Assembly (NCBI GenBank): GCA_028280445.1
Contig: JANQLU010000093.1
Span: 1-64,000 of the forward strand
Direction of reading: 5' to 3'
DNA: 64,000 bases
DNA from: Pirellulaceae bacterium
Lineage (GTDB): Bacteria; Planctomycetota; Planctomycetia; Pirellulales; Pirellulaceae
Shown here: in pieces, positions 28,789 through 37,685 of the stretch
Position numbering within the stretch: position 1 is the stretch's first letter
Layout: the number at the start of each line of letters is the position of its first letter
Notes under the pieces: generated by a model
Database searches by the model: none
What the model was told of the DNA's origin: nothing
What the model saw: only the letters and a program-made list of their open reading frames with translations
Program-made: the position numbers and the translations under genes

Positions 28789-29574
28789 ATGGTCAGATTC
28801 ACGAAAATATCCAAAGAGCCCAAAGTTCAAGGAGCAGCTTCATTCGCGAAATCTATCGCTCTGTTGCAAATGATTGCGGAGAACGATGAACCCAATATGG
28901 CGGCTTTGTTAGATATTAGCGGGCTAAAACGCCCCACTCTTCACCGGATGCTCAAAGCTCTTGAGGCTGAAAACCTCGTCGAAGTCACTCCCCAGAAAAC
29001 TTTCAAAGTCGGAACCCGGTTGCTCCAGTTTGCGGGGCGTGCACTAGAACAAAACGATATTTCCCGTTTGGCTCGCGGCGAGCTTGAGAGACTCTGCCAA
29101 ATTACCAAGGAAACGGTTCATTTGGCGATTCGAAGCGGTTACGACATGGTCTATATCGCCAAAAAAGACAGCCCGATGGCGGTGCGAATCGCATCGGCAG
29201 TCGGAGGCCGTGTTCCGTTGCACGCCAGTGCATTGGGTAAAAGCGTCCTGGCCCATCTGCCAAAAAAGGAACAGGTTCATGTGCTCGACCAAATGGAAAT
29301 GAATCGAATTACACCGTTTACGATTACCGATCGACAAGAATTGGAAAGTCAAATCGAAAAAATTCAGCAAGACAAATATGCATCGGCTCATCAGGAAACC
29401 GATATCGATATTCAATGTTTTGGTGCGCCAATTTTTGACAAAGACCGCCAACCGGTGGCAGCACTCAGCATCAGTGTTCCAATTTTTCGACTGAACAAAG
29501 ATTTTTCGTTCTATGTCAAACCGCTCTTGGAGACATGTTCAAAAATCACCAAGCAGTTGAATTTGCAAAGCTAA
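28789..29574 (+). CDS. IclR-family transcriptional regulator
   Basis: A 261-residue protein with an N-terminal winged helix-turn-helix (residues about 18-78; the recognition region includes GLKRPTLHRMLKALEAENLV) and a C-terminal IclR effector-binding domain. That domain shows the expected GRVPLHASALGKSVLAHLP, the YASAHQETDIDIQCFGAPIF region and AALSISVPIFRL. The length is normal. IclR proteins are dimeric regulators of catabolic or stress genes responding to small metabolites. Here no catabolic neighbour stands out: the gene faces the btaB-btaA lipid genes convergently (70-base gap) and the unrecognised gene at 28006 divergently, so the target is unknown. The first 16 residues are basic and precede the DNA-binding domain. 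Confidence 0.9.
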   Translation: MVRFTKISKEPKVQGAASFAKSIALLQMIAENDEPNMAALLDISGLKRPTLHRMLKALEAENLVEVTPQKTFKVGTRLLQFAGRALEQNDISRLARGELERLCQITKETVHLAIRSGYDMVYIAKKDSPMAVRIASAVGGRVPLHASALGKSVLAHLPKKEQVHVLDQMEMNRITPFTITDRQELESQIEKIQQDKYASAHQETDIDIQCFGAPIFDKDRQPVAALSISVPIFRLNKDFSFYVKPLLETCSKITKQLNLQS

Positions 29575-29644
29575 AAACGAGGTGCGTTTGTGCGCGGGTA
29601 AGGATGATCGCTCATGCGCATTCAATTTTCCAGAAACGGCAATA

Positions 29645-30382
29645 TCACTCCGTCGGCTCTTTCTGGCCGACAAAGATATAGTAGGGAGTTTTCAACAACA
29701 ACGTGTAGGGAACTTTGCTTTTGTTTTCCTCCAAATGTTGTTGCAGAAAATGATGCCGCAAAAATGGCAAATGGTCGTGTGATGGAAATACGTTATCTGT
29801 AGCAAACCAGTTGGGCCACAGGGTTCGCGAAAACCAACTGTGTTTACGTAAGGTTTCTTCCGGATATTTTCGCGAAACATAAAAATCAACAACGCCGATG
29901 GTTCCGCCTGGCTTGAGAATTCGTTTGGCGTTTTCGATGGCTGCGAACCAGTTGGGGATCATCGTGAGCGAGTATGAAAAAGTTACGACATCAGCGTAGC
30001 CTTCGTCGGGACAGAATTTGGTCGCGTCGTATTCAACCGTCTCGACATTGGTCCAACCACGTTCATTGAACCGCTGTTGGGCAACCCCCAACAAGCTGGT
30101 TGAAAGATCGACAACGTAGACTTTTTTAAATTTTTCAACGTCTCCCGCGAGATGCTCGATGTTGGCACCGGTTCCGCCTCCCATGTCGACCCAAATGCCA
30201 TTTTCCGGCTTGGGCAATTCGGCAAACAATTCCTCGCGACCCTTGAGCAGCCGTTTGCGGAAATCATCGTAGCCTTTTGCCTGCCCGCCGTAAAAACTTT
30301 CGAGACGTTCCGCGTGAGTTTTCCCGCGGACGGGGCGCAACAGCATGTGGTACAGGATTTTGAAATCGCTAAGTAAACCCAT
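29645..30382 (-). CDS. btaB: S-adenosylmethionine-dependent methyltransferase, BtaB-type
   Basis: A 245-residue class-I methyltransferase with the SAM-binding motif VDMGGGTGAN (residues 65-74), an acidic residue at the end of strand 2 (YVVDLS), and TFSYSLTMIPNWFAAIENAK plus GGTIGVVDFYVSRKYPE as motifs III-IV. Together with the adjacent BtaA-type gene this matches BtaB, which trimethylates diacylglycerylhomoserine to the betaine lipid DGTS. It starts 11 bases downstream of the btaA stop, so the two form an operon. DGTS replaces phospholipids under phosphate limitation in several bacteria. The partner gene makes the assignment stronger than the methyltransferase fold alone. Confidence 0.8.
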   Translation of the reverse strand: MGLLSDFKILYHMLLRPVRGKTHAERLESFYGGQAKGYDDFRKRLLKGREELFAELPKPENGIWVDMGGGTGANIEHLAGDVEKFKKVYVVDLSTSLLGVAQQRFNERGWTNVETVEYDATKFCPDEGYADVVTFSYSLTMIPNWFAAIENAKRILKPGGTIGVVDFYVSRKYPEETLRKHSWFSRTLWPNWFATDNVFPSHDHLPFLRHHFLQQHLEENKSKVPYTLLLKTPYYIFVGQKEPTE

Positions 30383-30393
30383 CGTGGCTCCGA

Positions 30394-31584
30394 TTACGCG
30401 CTGAGGTCGGCGATATAAAAACTGGCATACGTGTGAACACGGTCTTGAGGATGGAGTTGAGCCACCAAATCGTCATGAAACGTCATCATGTCAACCACTT
30501 TTTTTGACTCGCCGTCATGCTGCACTTGCACCTGATTCACAAAATCTGTTTTCAATCCTCCGCTGCGCCAAATCACTCGTGAATTCGGGGCCGCACGATT
30601 GATGATCGCTTGCCACTCGGCTTCGAGCAACGGGAAAAAATGATCACTGAGCCAATCCATGTGGTCCAACAAGACAAACCGTGAAATCGGCTGAGCGTGG
30701 GTCTCCAGAAATCCTTGGACGGAATTTGTCGTCGTACTCACATTTTCGATCAACCCGTTCTTGAGTTTGTCAAAGTTTTCCTCTCGAAGATATTCCGGAC
30801 AACAATCACGAGTGTATTTACCGTTGATGTAGACTCGCCAGAAATAATTATCGGTAATCGGGAGTTCGGCAAACACGGCGCGAACGCTGTCTTTGACATA
30901 TTGGATGATGCCGCCCTCGTATTGTGATTCCAGCTGTCGACGTTGAGCTTTGGGAACACCCAACATACTTAACGTGGTGTCGCGATTCATTGCGAATTTA
31001 ACAAATCCTGTCCAGAATTTGTCATGCAATTTGTTTTCATAAATATCTCGCTGTTGTTCGACTGATTCGGCGGACAACAACTCGTCGATGGCGGGGCGGA
31101 CGCGTATCACTTTATCGATGTAATGTCCCATCATCCGCGCAAATACACCCGATGTTCCACGAAAATAGAACGAACGTTTTTTGTGATCGAACCATTTGAT
31201 TTTCTTGTCCCAAAAATTCTGCGACCATTCCGGCAGACTGTCGCGCAGTTGATCCGCATAGATTTTTCGGGCGCCCGGTAGACGACCGTTGCCAAACAAA
31301 TCGAAAAATTGATCAAACGCCAGGTTTTTGATCCCGGCAATTTTCAAATCCAACAACGCATTCTGTCGCGGGTTCATATCCACAGCGTAAACATGTTTGG
31401 GACCCGCCAGGACATAATCGAGCGCGTTGCAACCGGCGGATGTAATAACCATGACCGTATCATCCGGCGCGACATCCAATGCGATCCGATCCAGCCGCGG
31501 GTCTTCCCAGCAGGTGTTGTAAACCAAGTTGTTTCGATGCACCGCGTTAAAGACGCGGCGACTCACCCAATCAAATATCGCCAT
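30394..31584 (-). CDS. btaA: S-adenosylmethionine:diacylglycerol 3-amino-3-carboxypropyltransferase
   Basis: A 396-residue DUF3419/BtaA-family protein that transfers the aminocarboxypropyl group of SAM to diacylglycerol, the first step of betaine lipid synthesis. Diagnostic stretches are NLVYNTCWEDPRLDRIAL near residue 20, the SAM-binding VMVITSAGCNALDY, YAVDMNPRQNALLDLKIAG, and the C-terminal RFVLLDHMDWLSD and RVIWRSGGL. The length is normal and there is no signal peptide, which fits a membrane-associated cytosolic enzyme. It is the promoter-proximal gene of btaA-btaB. No phosphate-starvation (Pho) box was identified by eye in the 138 bases upstream. Confidence 0.9.
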   Translation of the reverse strand: MAIFDWVSRRVFNAVHRNNLVYNTCWEDPRLDRIALDVAPDDTVMVITSAGCNALDYVLAGPKHVYAVDMNPRQNALLDLKIAGIKNLAFDQFFDLFGNGRLPGARKIYADQLRDSLPEWSQNFWDKKIKWFDHKKRSFYFRGTSGVFARMMGHYIDKVIRVRPAIDELLSAESVEQQRDIYENKLHDKFWTGFVKFAMNRDTTLSMLGVPKAQRRQLESQYEGGIIQYVKDSVRAVFAELPITDNYFWRVYINGKYTRDCCPEYLREENFDKLKNGLIENVSTTTNSVQGFLETHAQPISRFVLLDHMDWLSDHFFPLLEAEWQAIINRAAPNSRVIWRSGGLKTDFVNQVQVQHDGESKKVVDMMTFHDDLVAQLHPQDRVHTYASFYIADLSA

Positions 31585-31722
31585 CAGTACTCAAATCCAG
31601 AAATCAGGGGGCGTCGCGTTTTTCACAGAATCCGGCCCAAATGAATTGAACCTGAGATTTTACCGACTCCGTTGATCGAGTAACAGGAGCAAATATTTGA
31701 GAGCATCACCAACAGTTAAAAA

Positions 31723-32217
31723 CTACAGTTTGCAGACGTTTTTCATCCGATAAATGGCCCAGACTTTACCATCGGGCCCCTTGAATTTCTTGATGTAAAA
31801 CGTGCCTTGAATGGTGATCGGGCGAACCGTGAAATTGACGGAGGTTCCCTTTTCCATCATGACGAGCATACAGTCGTAGAGCATGGCACCAGGGCCGAAA
31901 CAGCATTCTTTGTTGTCGCGAACAAAGACGAATTTGGTGATCCCTTTTTGTTTGAGACTGGGCCGGATGTATCCTCGAATTTTGACCGTCTTGCCATTGA
32001 GTGCCGTGATGTCGTCGGACAACATGTCGTCCTGGAATTTGTCACCTTTTTTCATTTCAAATTTAACATCATCAAATGTTAAATCTTTGATTTTATTTTG
32101 AGCCACCGCCGGGCTCGAAAATGCGATAGCGATGATCAAGCAAAATCCAAAACCAAACAATCGTCGGACCATGCGTTGTGCAGGTACGCTTGTTCGATTT
32201 TGGTATTTGAGAATCAC
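31723..32217 (-). CDS. Exported DUF3299-like protein with CCFG motif
   Basis: A 164-residue protein with a signal peptide (RLFGFGFCLIIAIAFSSPAVA). The mature domain includes TVKIRGYIRPS, FVFVRDNKECCFGPGAMLYD and ITIQGTFYIKKF. This is the pattern of DUF3299-like proteins, which occur beside ABC transporters of the Zrg metal-uptake type; the CCFG motif is a plausible metal or redox site. It is the last gene of a five-gene minus-strand operon, overlapping the preceding gene by 4 bases. It is a paralogue of the C-terminal half of that protein. Binding of zinc or copper is inference. Confidence 0.65.
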   Translation of the reverse strand: MILKYQNRTSVPAQRMVRRLFGFGFCLIIAIAFSSPAVAQNKIKDLTFDDVKFEMKKGDKFQDDMLSDDITALNGKTVKIRGYIRPSLKQKGITKFVFVRDNKECCFGPGAMLYDCMLVMMEKGTSVNFTVRPITIQGTFYIKKFKGPDGKVWAIYRMKNVCKL

Positions 32218-32966
32218 TTGATGTAATCCGCTTCGATGGTATAGATCACGTTGGGAACGCCGTCTTCATTGACCGCTTTGCCCGATTTGTGTAAACGAAA
32301 TGTTCCGGCAATCCTCCGAACGCGAAATGAGTAATTTGCTTTGAGGCCATTTTTCAATTCGATGGCCACCATATCTGTAAGTTTAGGTGTTCCACCGAAA
32401 CAACAGGTACCAAAATCGCCTACAAGCAGGAATTTTTCCAGACCAATTTTTCGATCACTGGGTCGGACAAAGCCCTTCAAAAAGACTTTTTTGCCGTCAT
32501 ATTTCTCAATTTCCGCCGGATAAGTCTCATTTTTTCGTTTGTCCGGCTTGAGCATCGTAAAGTTAATTCGCTGACAGCCCTCGGGGACTTCAGTCGCATA
32601 TATGTAGCCGTAGTAACCGATGCCGATGGCCATGATTGCGATCGAACCGAATAAACCAAATTTGGCAGCTTTCTGACCAATCAGCTCTTCTGGGTATTTC
32701 CGCAAGCTCAACATTGCGATTGCCCCAAAAGCGACTCCAAAAATCGCGATCATTGCCGCCATCAAACCCAGTTCGGGAATCAGGATGATCAACAACAATG
32801 TCAACAGGGCAAACACGGTGAACACTGCTGAGACAACGGCTGTTTTGCAAATTGAACGGTATTGTTCGTTTAATCCGTCCGGCGAAGATTTTTTTGCAGG
32901 TTCGTAGGGGTTACCGGACTTGGATTCTTGTGCAGCTCGATACTCGGATTCAGTTAATTTGGCCAT
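32214..32966 (-). CDS. Membrane-anchored DUF3299-like protein with CCFG motif
   Basis: A 250-residue protein with three transmembrane helices at about residues 45-66, 70-87 and 105-122, then an extracytoplasmic domain. That domain repeats the pattern of the next gene: KVFLKGFVRPSDR, FLLVGDFGTCCFGGTPKLTD, FRVRRIAGTFRLHKS. The shared CCFG core shows the two are paralogues, one anchored and one exported. The stop overlaps the following start by 4 bases. In Vibrio-type Zrg loci two DUF3299-type proteins also follow the ABC transporter genes, which is the basis for grouping them with metal handling. The Lys/Asn/Ser-rich N-terminus is cytosolic. Confidence 0.65.
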   Translation of the reverse strand: MAKLTESEYRAAQESKSGNPYEPAKKSSPDGLNEQYRSICKTAVVSAVFTVFALLTLLLIILIPELGLMAAMIAIFGVAFGAIAMLSLRKYPEELIGQKAAKFGLFGSIAIMAIGIGYYGYIYATEVPEGCQRINFTMLKPDKRKNETYPAEIEKYDGKKVFLKGFVRPSDRKIGLEKFLLVGDFGTCCFGGTPKLTDMVAIELKNGLKANYSFRVRRIAGTFRLHKSGKAVNEDGVPNVIYTIEADYIK

Positions 32967-32996
32967 AAATCAAATCTGTGTAAGGGCGATGTTTCG

Positions 32997-34811
32997 TTAA
33001 TAGATAAGTCGTTCGAACCAACCATTAATGACCGACCATGACAACAAAAACAAAAAGATACAGATTGTAAGAGGAACCATGATAATCGCAACGGTTCCCT
33101 GCCAGGTCGAATGGCTGGCGATCGGCTCGGTTATATTCTCATTTACGTTTTTCTTTGGCGATGAGTTCGACGGAGCGGGACGTTCGGCGGCGGGAGTACT
33201 CTTAACAAAAGTTTCATTTCCTTGAACTGGCACCGTTACCGAAACTTTTTCAGCATCCGTGCCCGCTTTGGTCACTGTATCGGCCGTCTTCTCATCCAAG
33301 GGTACTTTACCGACAACGTGCCGCCGAATCGGTTCTGCCGAATCAGCCTCTCCACCCGCGGGTTCGGGATTCGCCTCGAAATCGGCATGATCCTGCATAC
33401 CGGCGGAAAGCGCTCCAACCGAGTGGAAATTTTGGTGCATTTGCTCGCCGATACTTTTCTGATCGCCGGCAGCACTTTCGCGATCCGAATCATCTCGATC
33501 CGAGCTGTTTGTTGAGTTTTTAGGAAACGGATTTTTTCCTTTTTTATCTGTCGACTTTTTGTCTTTCGATTTTTTGTTGTCAGACGAATCCTCTTTTTTC
33601 AAATCCGATTGTTCCATTTCGATATCGTCATCATCGTCTTCTTCTAAACCCATTTCCCACTGCAGCATTTTTTCGGCACGTTCAACCGATTTGGCATCGA
33701 TCTTCCGGATCTTGGCAACAGCTGCTTTTGCTTCCTTTTTGGGGCAAACGAGCAAATATTGGGCGATAGGAACGCGAATAAAACTCGATGTCTTTTCGGC
33801 GGGTTGTTCAAACAGTTCGATCATTTTGTCGACGACGGTCCAATCCTCCCACCGAATCAAATCGGGAATCACCATGTCGGCGTCTTTGGGACGATTCAAA
33901 ACCAGGCGCATGGATTTCACCAATTCTGATTTCTTGATGAAATCAACTTCGGAACCGTGAAACCGAAGTGCCGAAACGACCGAAAACAGATCCACATAAT
34001 CCGCTTCCGGGTTGGTCAGAAAAACTTCATTGATCAATTTCAAACCGTCCGCTTTTTTCAGATTCAAATAACACGCGACCAAAGCATCGAGGCCTCGCTG
34101 TTTTTTCCGATCACCTGACCTCAGAATTTTTTCAAATACCTTGATGTCATCCTGAGTGCCACAAACTCCCAACATCGTGTAATACAGACGTTTTCGATTG
34201 ACGGGGATTTCATCGTCCTGAATCCATTTGATCAATTCGTCGTGTTTCATTTCTTTCTTCATCGCGATCAAGTCTGCATAAGGAGCGCGAGCGAATTCAT
34301 CGTAAGCGTCAAACGCCAGCATCGACTCTTCGTCTTGCAGAAAGTCTTGGAAAAACACCAATCGCTTGGGACCGGACTTGGGTAACTTGATCAATTGATC
34401 GACATATTTCACCGCGCGTTCGGTGACCTTCATGGGTGTCGACCAGGCAACGTTGGGTGCATCGACTCCAATCACCATGAACATGGTGCCGACATCGTAT
34501 CGGCCCACCAAAACCGTTTCAAATTTTTCACCTTTGGAAATATATTTTTCGCCGCGAACAATTTGCGTTACTTCAAATTCGCCTTGAGGCAGCTCATCTG
34601 AATCGATGACCAGTTTTTGTTGAGGCTGATTTTTCAAGGTTGCCAGAACGACGACATCCGCCGCATTGATTTTTTCTGAAATCGTTTGTCCCACTGCACT
34701 ACAAAACGGACAGTAATTATTGGCTACCGCAAATTGGGGACAGAATTGGAGCGCAGCGACTGCCATGGCGACAAACGCGAAAATGAATTTCTTAAATTGA
34801 ACTGACACCAT
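32997..34811 (-). CDS. Secreted CxxC/HEAT-like protein with acidic linker and C-terminal membrane helix
   Basis: A protein of 604 residues from the ATG at 34811, supported by an AGGAG site six bases upstream and by the signal peptide it gives (residues 4-30). The mature N-terminus starts NNYCPFCSAVGQTISEKI, followed by strands FEVTQIVRGEKY and FETVLVGRYDVGTMFMVIG that recall a TIMP/netrin-like barrel. Residues about 175-410 are helical, HEAT-like. Residues 415-470 are a highly charged linker with a run of Asp and many Lys/Ser. A single transmembrane helix lies at the C-terminus (VAIIMVPLTICIFLFLL). Its place between the ABC transporter and the CCFG proteins suggests a periplasmic partner of the transporter. 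No family name is known to me. Confidence 0.7.
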   Translation of the reverse strand: MVSVQFKKFIFAFVAMAVAALQFCPQFAVANNYCPFCSAVGQTISEKINAADVVVLATLKNQPQQKLVIDSDELPQGEFEVTQIVRGEKYISKGEKFETVLVGRYDVGTMFMVIGVDAPNVAWSTPMKVTERAVKYVDQLIKLPKSGPKRLVFFQDFLQDEESMLAFDAYDEFARAPYADLIAMKKEMKHDELIKWIQDDEIPVNRKRLYYTMLGVCGTQDDIKVFEKILRSGDRKKQRGLDALVACYLNLKKADGLKLINEVFLTNPEADYVDLFSVVSALRFHGSEVDFIKKSELVKSMRLVLNRPKDADMVIPDLIRWEDWTVVDKMIELFEQPAEKTSSFIRVPIAQYLLVCPKKEAKAAVAKIRKIDAKSVERAEKMLQWEMGLEEDDDDDIEMEQSDLKKEDSSDNKKSKDKKSTDKKGKNPFPKNSTNSSDRDDSDRESAAGDQKSIGEQMHQNFHSVGALSAGMQDHADFEANPEPAGGEADSAEPIRRHVVGKVPLDEKTADTVTKAGTDAEKVSVTVPVQGNETFVKSTPAAERPAPSNSSPKKNVNENITEPIASHSTWQGTVAIIMVPLTICIFLFLLSWSVINGWFERLIY

Positions 34812-34916
34812 ACAGCTCCTGAGATATAAAAAGCGATCGGCAGTAGGCATACGGCCGTCGATAAATAATGGTTTGGGCGGGATTTCGCCAACGTATAAGT
34901 ATAACGAAAATCGAGA

Positions 34917-36605
34917 TCAGGCGCCGAGCGACTTTGCCACATCCGTGCGATATGCGGAAATTGAGGGGTAAATGCCGACCAAAACTGCCAAAATTAACAA
35001 TCCTGGCAACAGGACAAATTCGGTCGGTGTAAATGAAAGCAGACTGACTTGGAGCCCCGTATAGCCCTCAATCACCTTTCCAGCCAGCCAAACCAAGACG
35101 TGACCCGCGATCCAGCCAATAAATCCACCGGCCAGGGCTAGCATTATCGTTTCGACCAAAGTGATTCCCATCACTTGGGCACGATTGGCACCCAAGGCTC
35201 GCATCACGGCGATTTCATTCCGCCGTTCGGACATCGAATTGTAAATCCCAACCAAAATGCTGATGCCGGAAACGACACAAATCAACGTCGTCAACGACAA
35301 CAACAATTTCCGGATCGGATCCACAAAGAAATAAAACAGTTTTGTCACTTCTTCGATGGGATTGGCGGCCTCGGCCGCGTCGTTCACATTTTGCTTGAGC
35401 GGTCGATAGTTCGACCAATTCAAAGTGCTTTCCAGTCGATTATTGTTGACGGCATCAATAATAATATCCTTGGTTAAACCAAACTCGTCATTTTTGGTGC
35501 GGACCAAGATCGCTGTTACCTCGCGCTCCTCCAATGGCAATGGCTGGAGGCCGTGGGGGTCAGGTTTTTTTTCGCCATCGTTTTCATTTGCACGGCGCGG
35601 GCGGAAACTGATTTGTTGCAACCGCTGCTTGATCACGGCAGCTTTATCATCTTTGAGAAATTCGTCGACCTCTCCGTCCTCATCGTCATCTGACTCTTCG
35701 TTGATATGACCATCGTCGGTGATGGGCTTCGCGTGATCTTCCATTAAATAGAAGCCTTCGAGATTAACGAACACAGCTCGATCATGAGGCGTTCCGGTTG
35801 GTTCCAGAATTCCAACGACACGAAATCCTTGTTCGTGAGTGTGAGCCCCGTCGGAAGTTGGATCCCCATGAATTGGAAAAATATCGTCACCAATTCTTGT
35901 CCCACTTCGTTTGGCAACCTGACTGCCCATGACCGCTTCGAAATATCGATTTTTTTTATTGTCGAACTCAAACGCCCGCCCGTCGGCAAATTTGAATTTT
36001 TCACCAGTATCCACGTCGAGCTCAAGTTCCGTAAAAAATTCGGGCGTCGTGCCAATCACGCGAAAATAGGCGCCTTCTTCGCCAAAATAATCACCCAGCG
36101 CCAACGGAATTGCCATCGAGCAAAATCGTGCCATCAAGCCCCGTTTGTGGGTTGCCGCGCGATACGTAAATTCCTGGTCCAACGCTTCGTGCTGCCACAA
36201 CTGACTGAGTTGATTTAAATGGCCGCCCGGCGACAACGATTGCTGTGCCGATAGAATCTGGGTGACTTTCAAATGTTCGTCGTGAATCTTGTAAATCGAA
36301 TTGCTGAATTCGCGTTTTCGCTCTTCTTGGTTGCGAAACGCCATATAGTATTCGTAGGGAATGTTGCCCGTCGGTTTGCTCAAGTAAAAAACCGTATTCA
36401 AGGTGAGTTGGGTACTGCCACCTTTCGCACCGACGATGATGTTGTAGCCAAAGCTCGAATTGCTGCGAAACGATTTGTTAACAATGCCGTGAATACACAA
36501 TACGGCAACCACTAACATGACTCCCAAAGCCATCGACAATACGCTGAGGATCGAACCCACACCACGGTGTTGAATGCTGCGCCAGGCAATTTTGACAATA
36601 CTCAT
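34917..36605 (-). CDS. FtsX/MacB-type ABC transporter permease
   Basis: A 562-residue permease with the FtsX/MacB layout: one N-terminal helix (GSILSVLSMALGVMLVVAVL), a large extracytoplasmic domain (about residues 40-390) and three C-terminal helices. The last block contains the conserved ERRNEIAVMRALGANRAQVM. The periplasmic domain carries HGDPTSDGAHTHEQGFRVVG and GTPHDRAVFVNLEG, a pattern I associate with permeases that accompany DUF3299 proteins, plus an acidic insert (EESDDDEDGEVDEF). It overlaps the ATPase gene by 4 bases. Such transporters work on lipoproteins, peptides or act mechanically; the neighbours hint at metal-related work. Confidence 0.85.
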   Translation of the reverse strand: MSIVKIAWRSIQHRGVGSILSVLSMALGVMLVVAVLCIHGIVNKSFRSNSSFGYNIIVGAKGGSTQLTLNTVFYLSKPTGNIPYEYYMAFRNQEERKREFSNSIYKIHDEHLKVTQILSAQQSLSPGGHLNQLSQLWQHEALDQEFTYRAATHKRGLMARFCSMAIPLALGDYFGEEGAYFRVIGTTPEFFTELELDVDTGEKFKFADGRAFEFDNKKNRYFEAVMGSQVAKRSGTRIGDDIFPIHGDPTSDGAHTHEQGFRVVGILEPTGTPHDRAVFVNLEGFYLMEDHAKPITDDGHINEESDDDEDGEVDEFLKDDKAAVIKQRLQQISFRPRRANENDGEKKPDPHGLQPLPLEEREVTAILVRTKNDEFGLTKDIIIDAVNNNRLESTLNWSNYRPLKQNVNDAAEAANPIEEVTKLFYFFVDPIRKLLLSLTTLICVVSGISILVGIYNSMSERRNEIAVMRALGANRAQVMGITLVETIMLALAGGFIGWIAGHVLVWLAGKVIEGYTGLQVSLLSFTPTEFVLLPGLLILAVLVGIYPSISAYRTDVAKSLGA

Positions 36606-37291
36606 GATGTTGCCTCCACGCGCGCTCGAGCGACTACGTGATTTATTTCTTCCAGTCGATCAACCCGCTTGAATTGGTCTGCAACTTCCATCGAATGAGT
36701 CACCATTAACAACGCAATTTTTTCTTCTTGACAAGTTTCGCGAATCAAATCAACCACCTGTTTTTGGTTTTTCGGGTCGACATTGGCCGTCGGTTCGTCC
36801 GCCAATAAAACACTGGGCTTGTTGGCCAGTGCCCGAGCGACCGCTACCCGTTGTTGTTCTCCGACACTCAAGGCGTTTGGCTTGTTACCCAGGCGATGCG
36901 ACAACCCGACTCGGTCGAGCAAACGGACTGCACGGGATTTGTCGGATTTACCCGGCCCGAAAGTCATTCCCAACATCACGTTTTCCAACGCCGAGAATCC
37001 GGGAAGCAAATTGAACGTTTGAAAAACATAACCCAGTTTGTCAGCTCGAATTCGATCGCGAGCAGCTTCCGAATAACGTGTCAGTTCGATGCCGTCTAAC
37101 ATCACAATGCCGCTATCCGGCCGCGTAATCCCAGCAATGATGTGCAACAGCGTTGTCTTGCCACATCCGCTGGGCCCAATCATGACCGCTTGCTCTCCCG
37201 ATTCCAAAGAGTATTCAGGAACATCCAAAATCTGAACCGGCTGGCCATCGGGCTGCTGGTAGGTTTTCTGAATATTATGCAGTTGCAACAT
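36602..37291 (-). CDS. LolD/MacB-type ABC transporter ATPase
   Basis: A 229-residue ATPase with Walker A GPSGCGKT (residues 39-46), the Q-loop within VFQTFNLLPGFSALENVMLG, the signature LSVGEQQR near residue 140, Walker B VLLADEPTANVD near 160 and the H-loop VTHSMEV. The size and the LLPGFSALENV signature place it in the LolD/MacB/DevA group that pairs with FtsX-like permeases. It is the first gene of the five-gene operon 37291-31723 and overlaps the permease start (ATGA). The 394 bases upstream contain no further gene. Confidence 0.9.
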   Translation of the reverse strand: MLQLHNIQKTYQQPDGQPVQILDVPEYSLESGEQAVMIGPSGCGKTTLLHIIAGITRPDSGIVMLDGIELTRYSEAARDRIRADKLGYVFQTFNLLPGFSALENVMLGMTFGPGKSDKSRAVRLLDRVGLSHRLGNKPNALSVGEQQRVAVARALANKPSVLLADEPTANVDPKNQKQVVDLIRETCQEEKIALLMVTHSMEVADQFKRVDRLEEINHVVARARVEATS

Positions 37292-37600
37292 CAGGTTATT
37301 CCGGAAATAACGACACTCGATCGTACCATAAGCGGCCCACCGACCAAACCGATCTCGCAGGATTCGCTGATACGGTTTACGCGATTGACGGCAACGCGGT
37401 TCGATCTCGGGGCATTTGGATTTTTTAACAATCTTCGCGTTTTCCAGCCGTCGGTCCAGGCGGCAATCTCAAACGTTGGCAGTGCAAAACGCCGACTCGG
37501 TTGAAAATCTGACGCTGTTTCTCCGCTTCAACCTTTTTTGCAGCGCAACCGTTCAATCATTCCAAATGACTGACAAGACACGAAGAAGTGGCTATCACCG

Positions 37601-37632
37601 AAAAAAATTGCGAGACTCGATGCCTCGCAATT
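37601..37632 (-). terminator. Rho-independent terminator of the lipoprotein gene
   Basis: A nine-base stem (AATTGCGAG at 37606-37614 with CTCGCAATT at 37624-37632, loop of 9) is followed on the minus strand by a T-run (A-run at 37601-37607 on the plus strand). It lies 54 bases past the stop of the minus-strand lipoprotein gene. The rest of the 394-base gap 37292-37685 shows nothing recognisable. Confidence 0.75.
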
Positions 37633-37685
37633 CACTTTGATTCACTCGCCTGTGTTTGGCAAGAATTTTATTGTGGTTGATCGTT

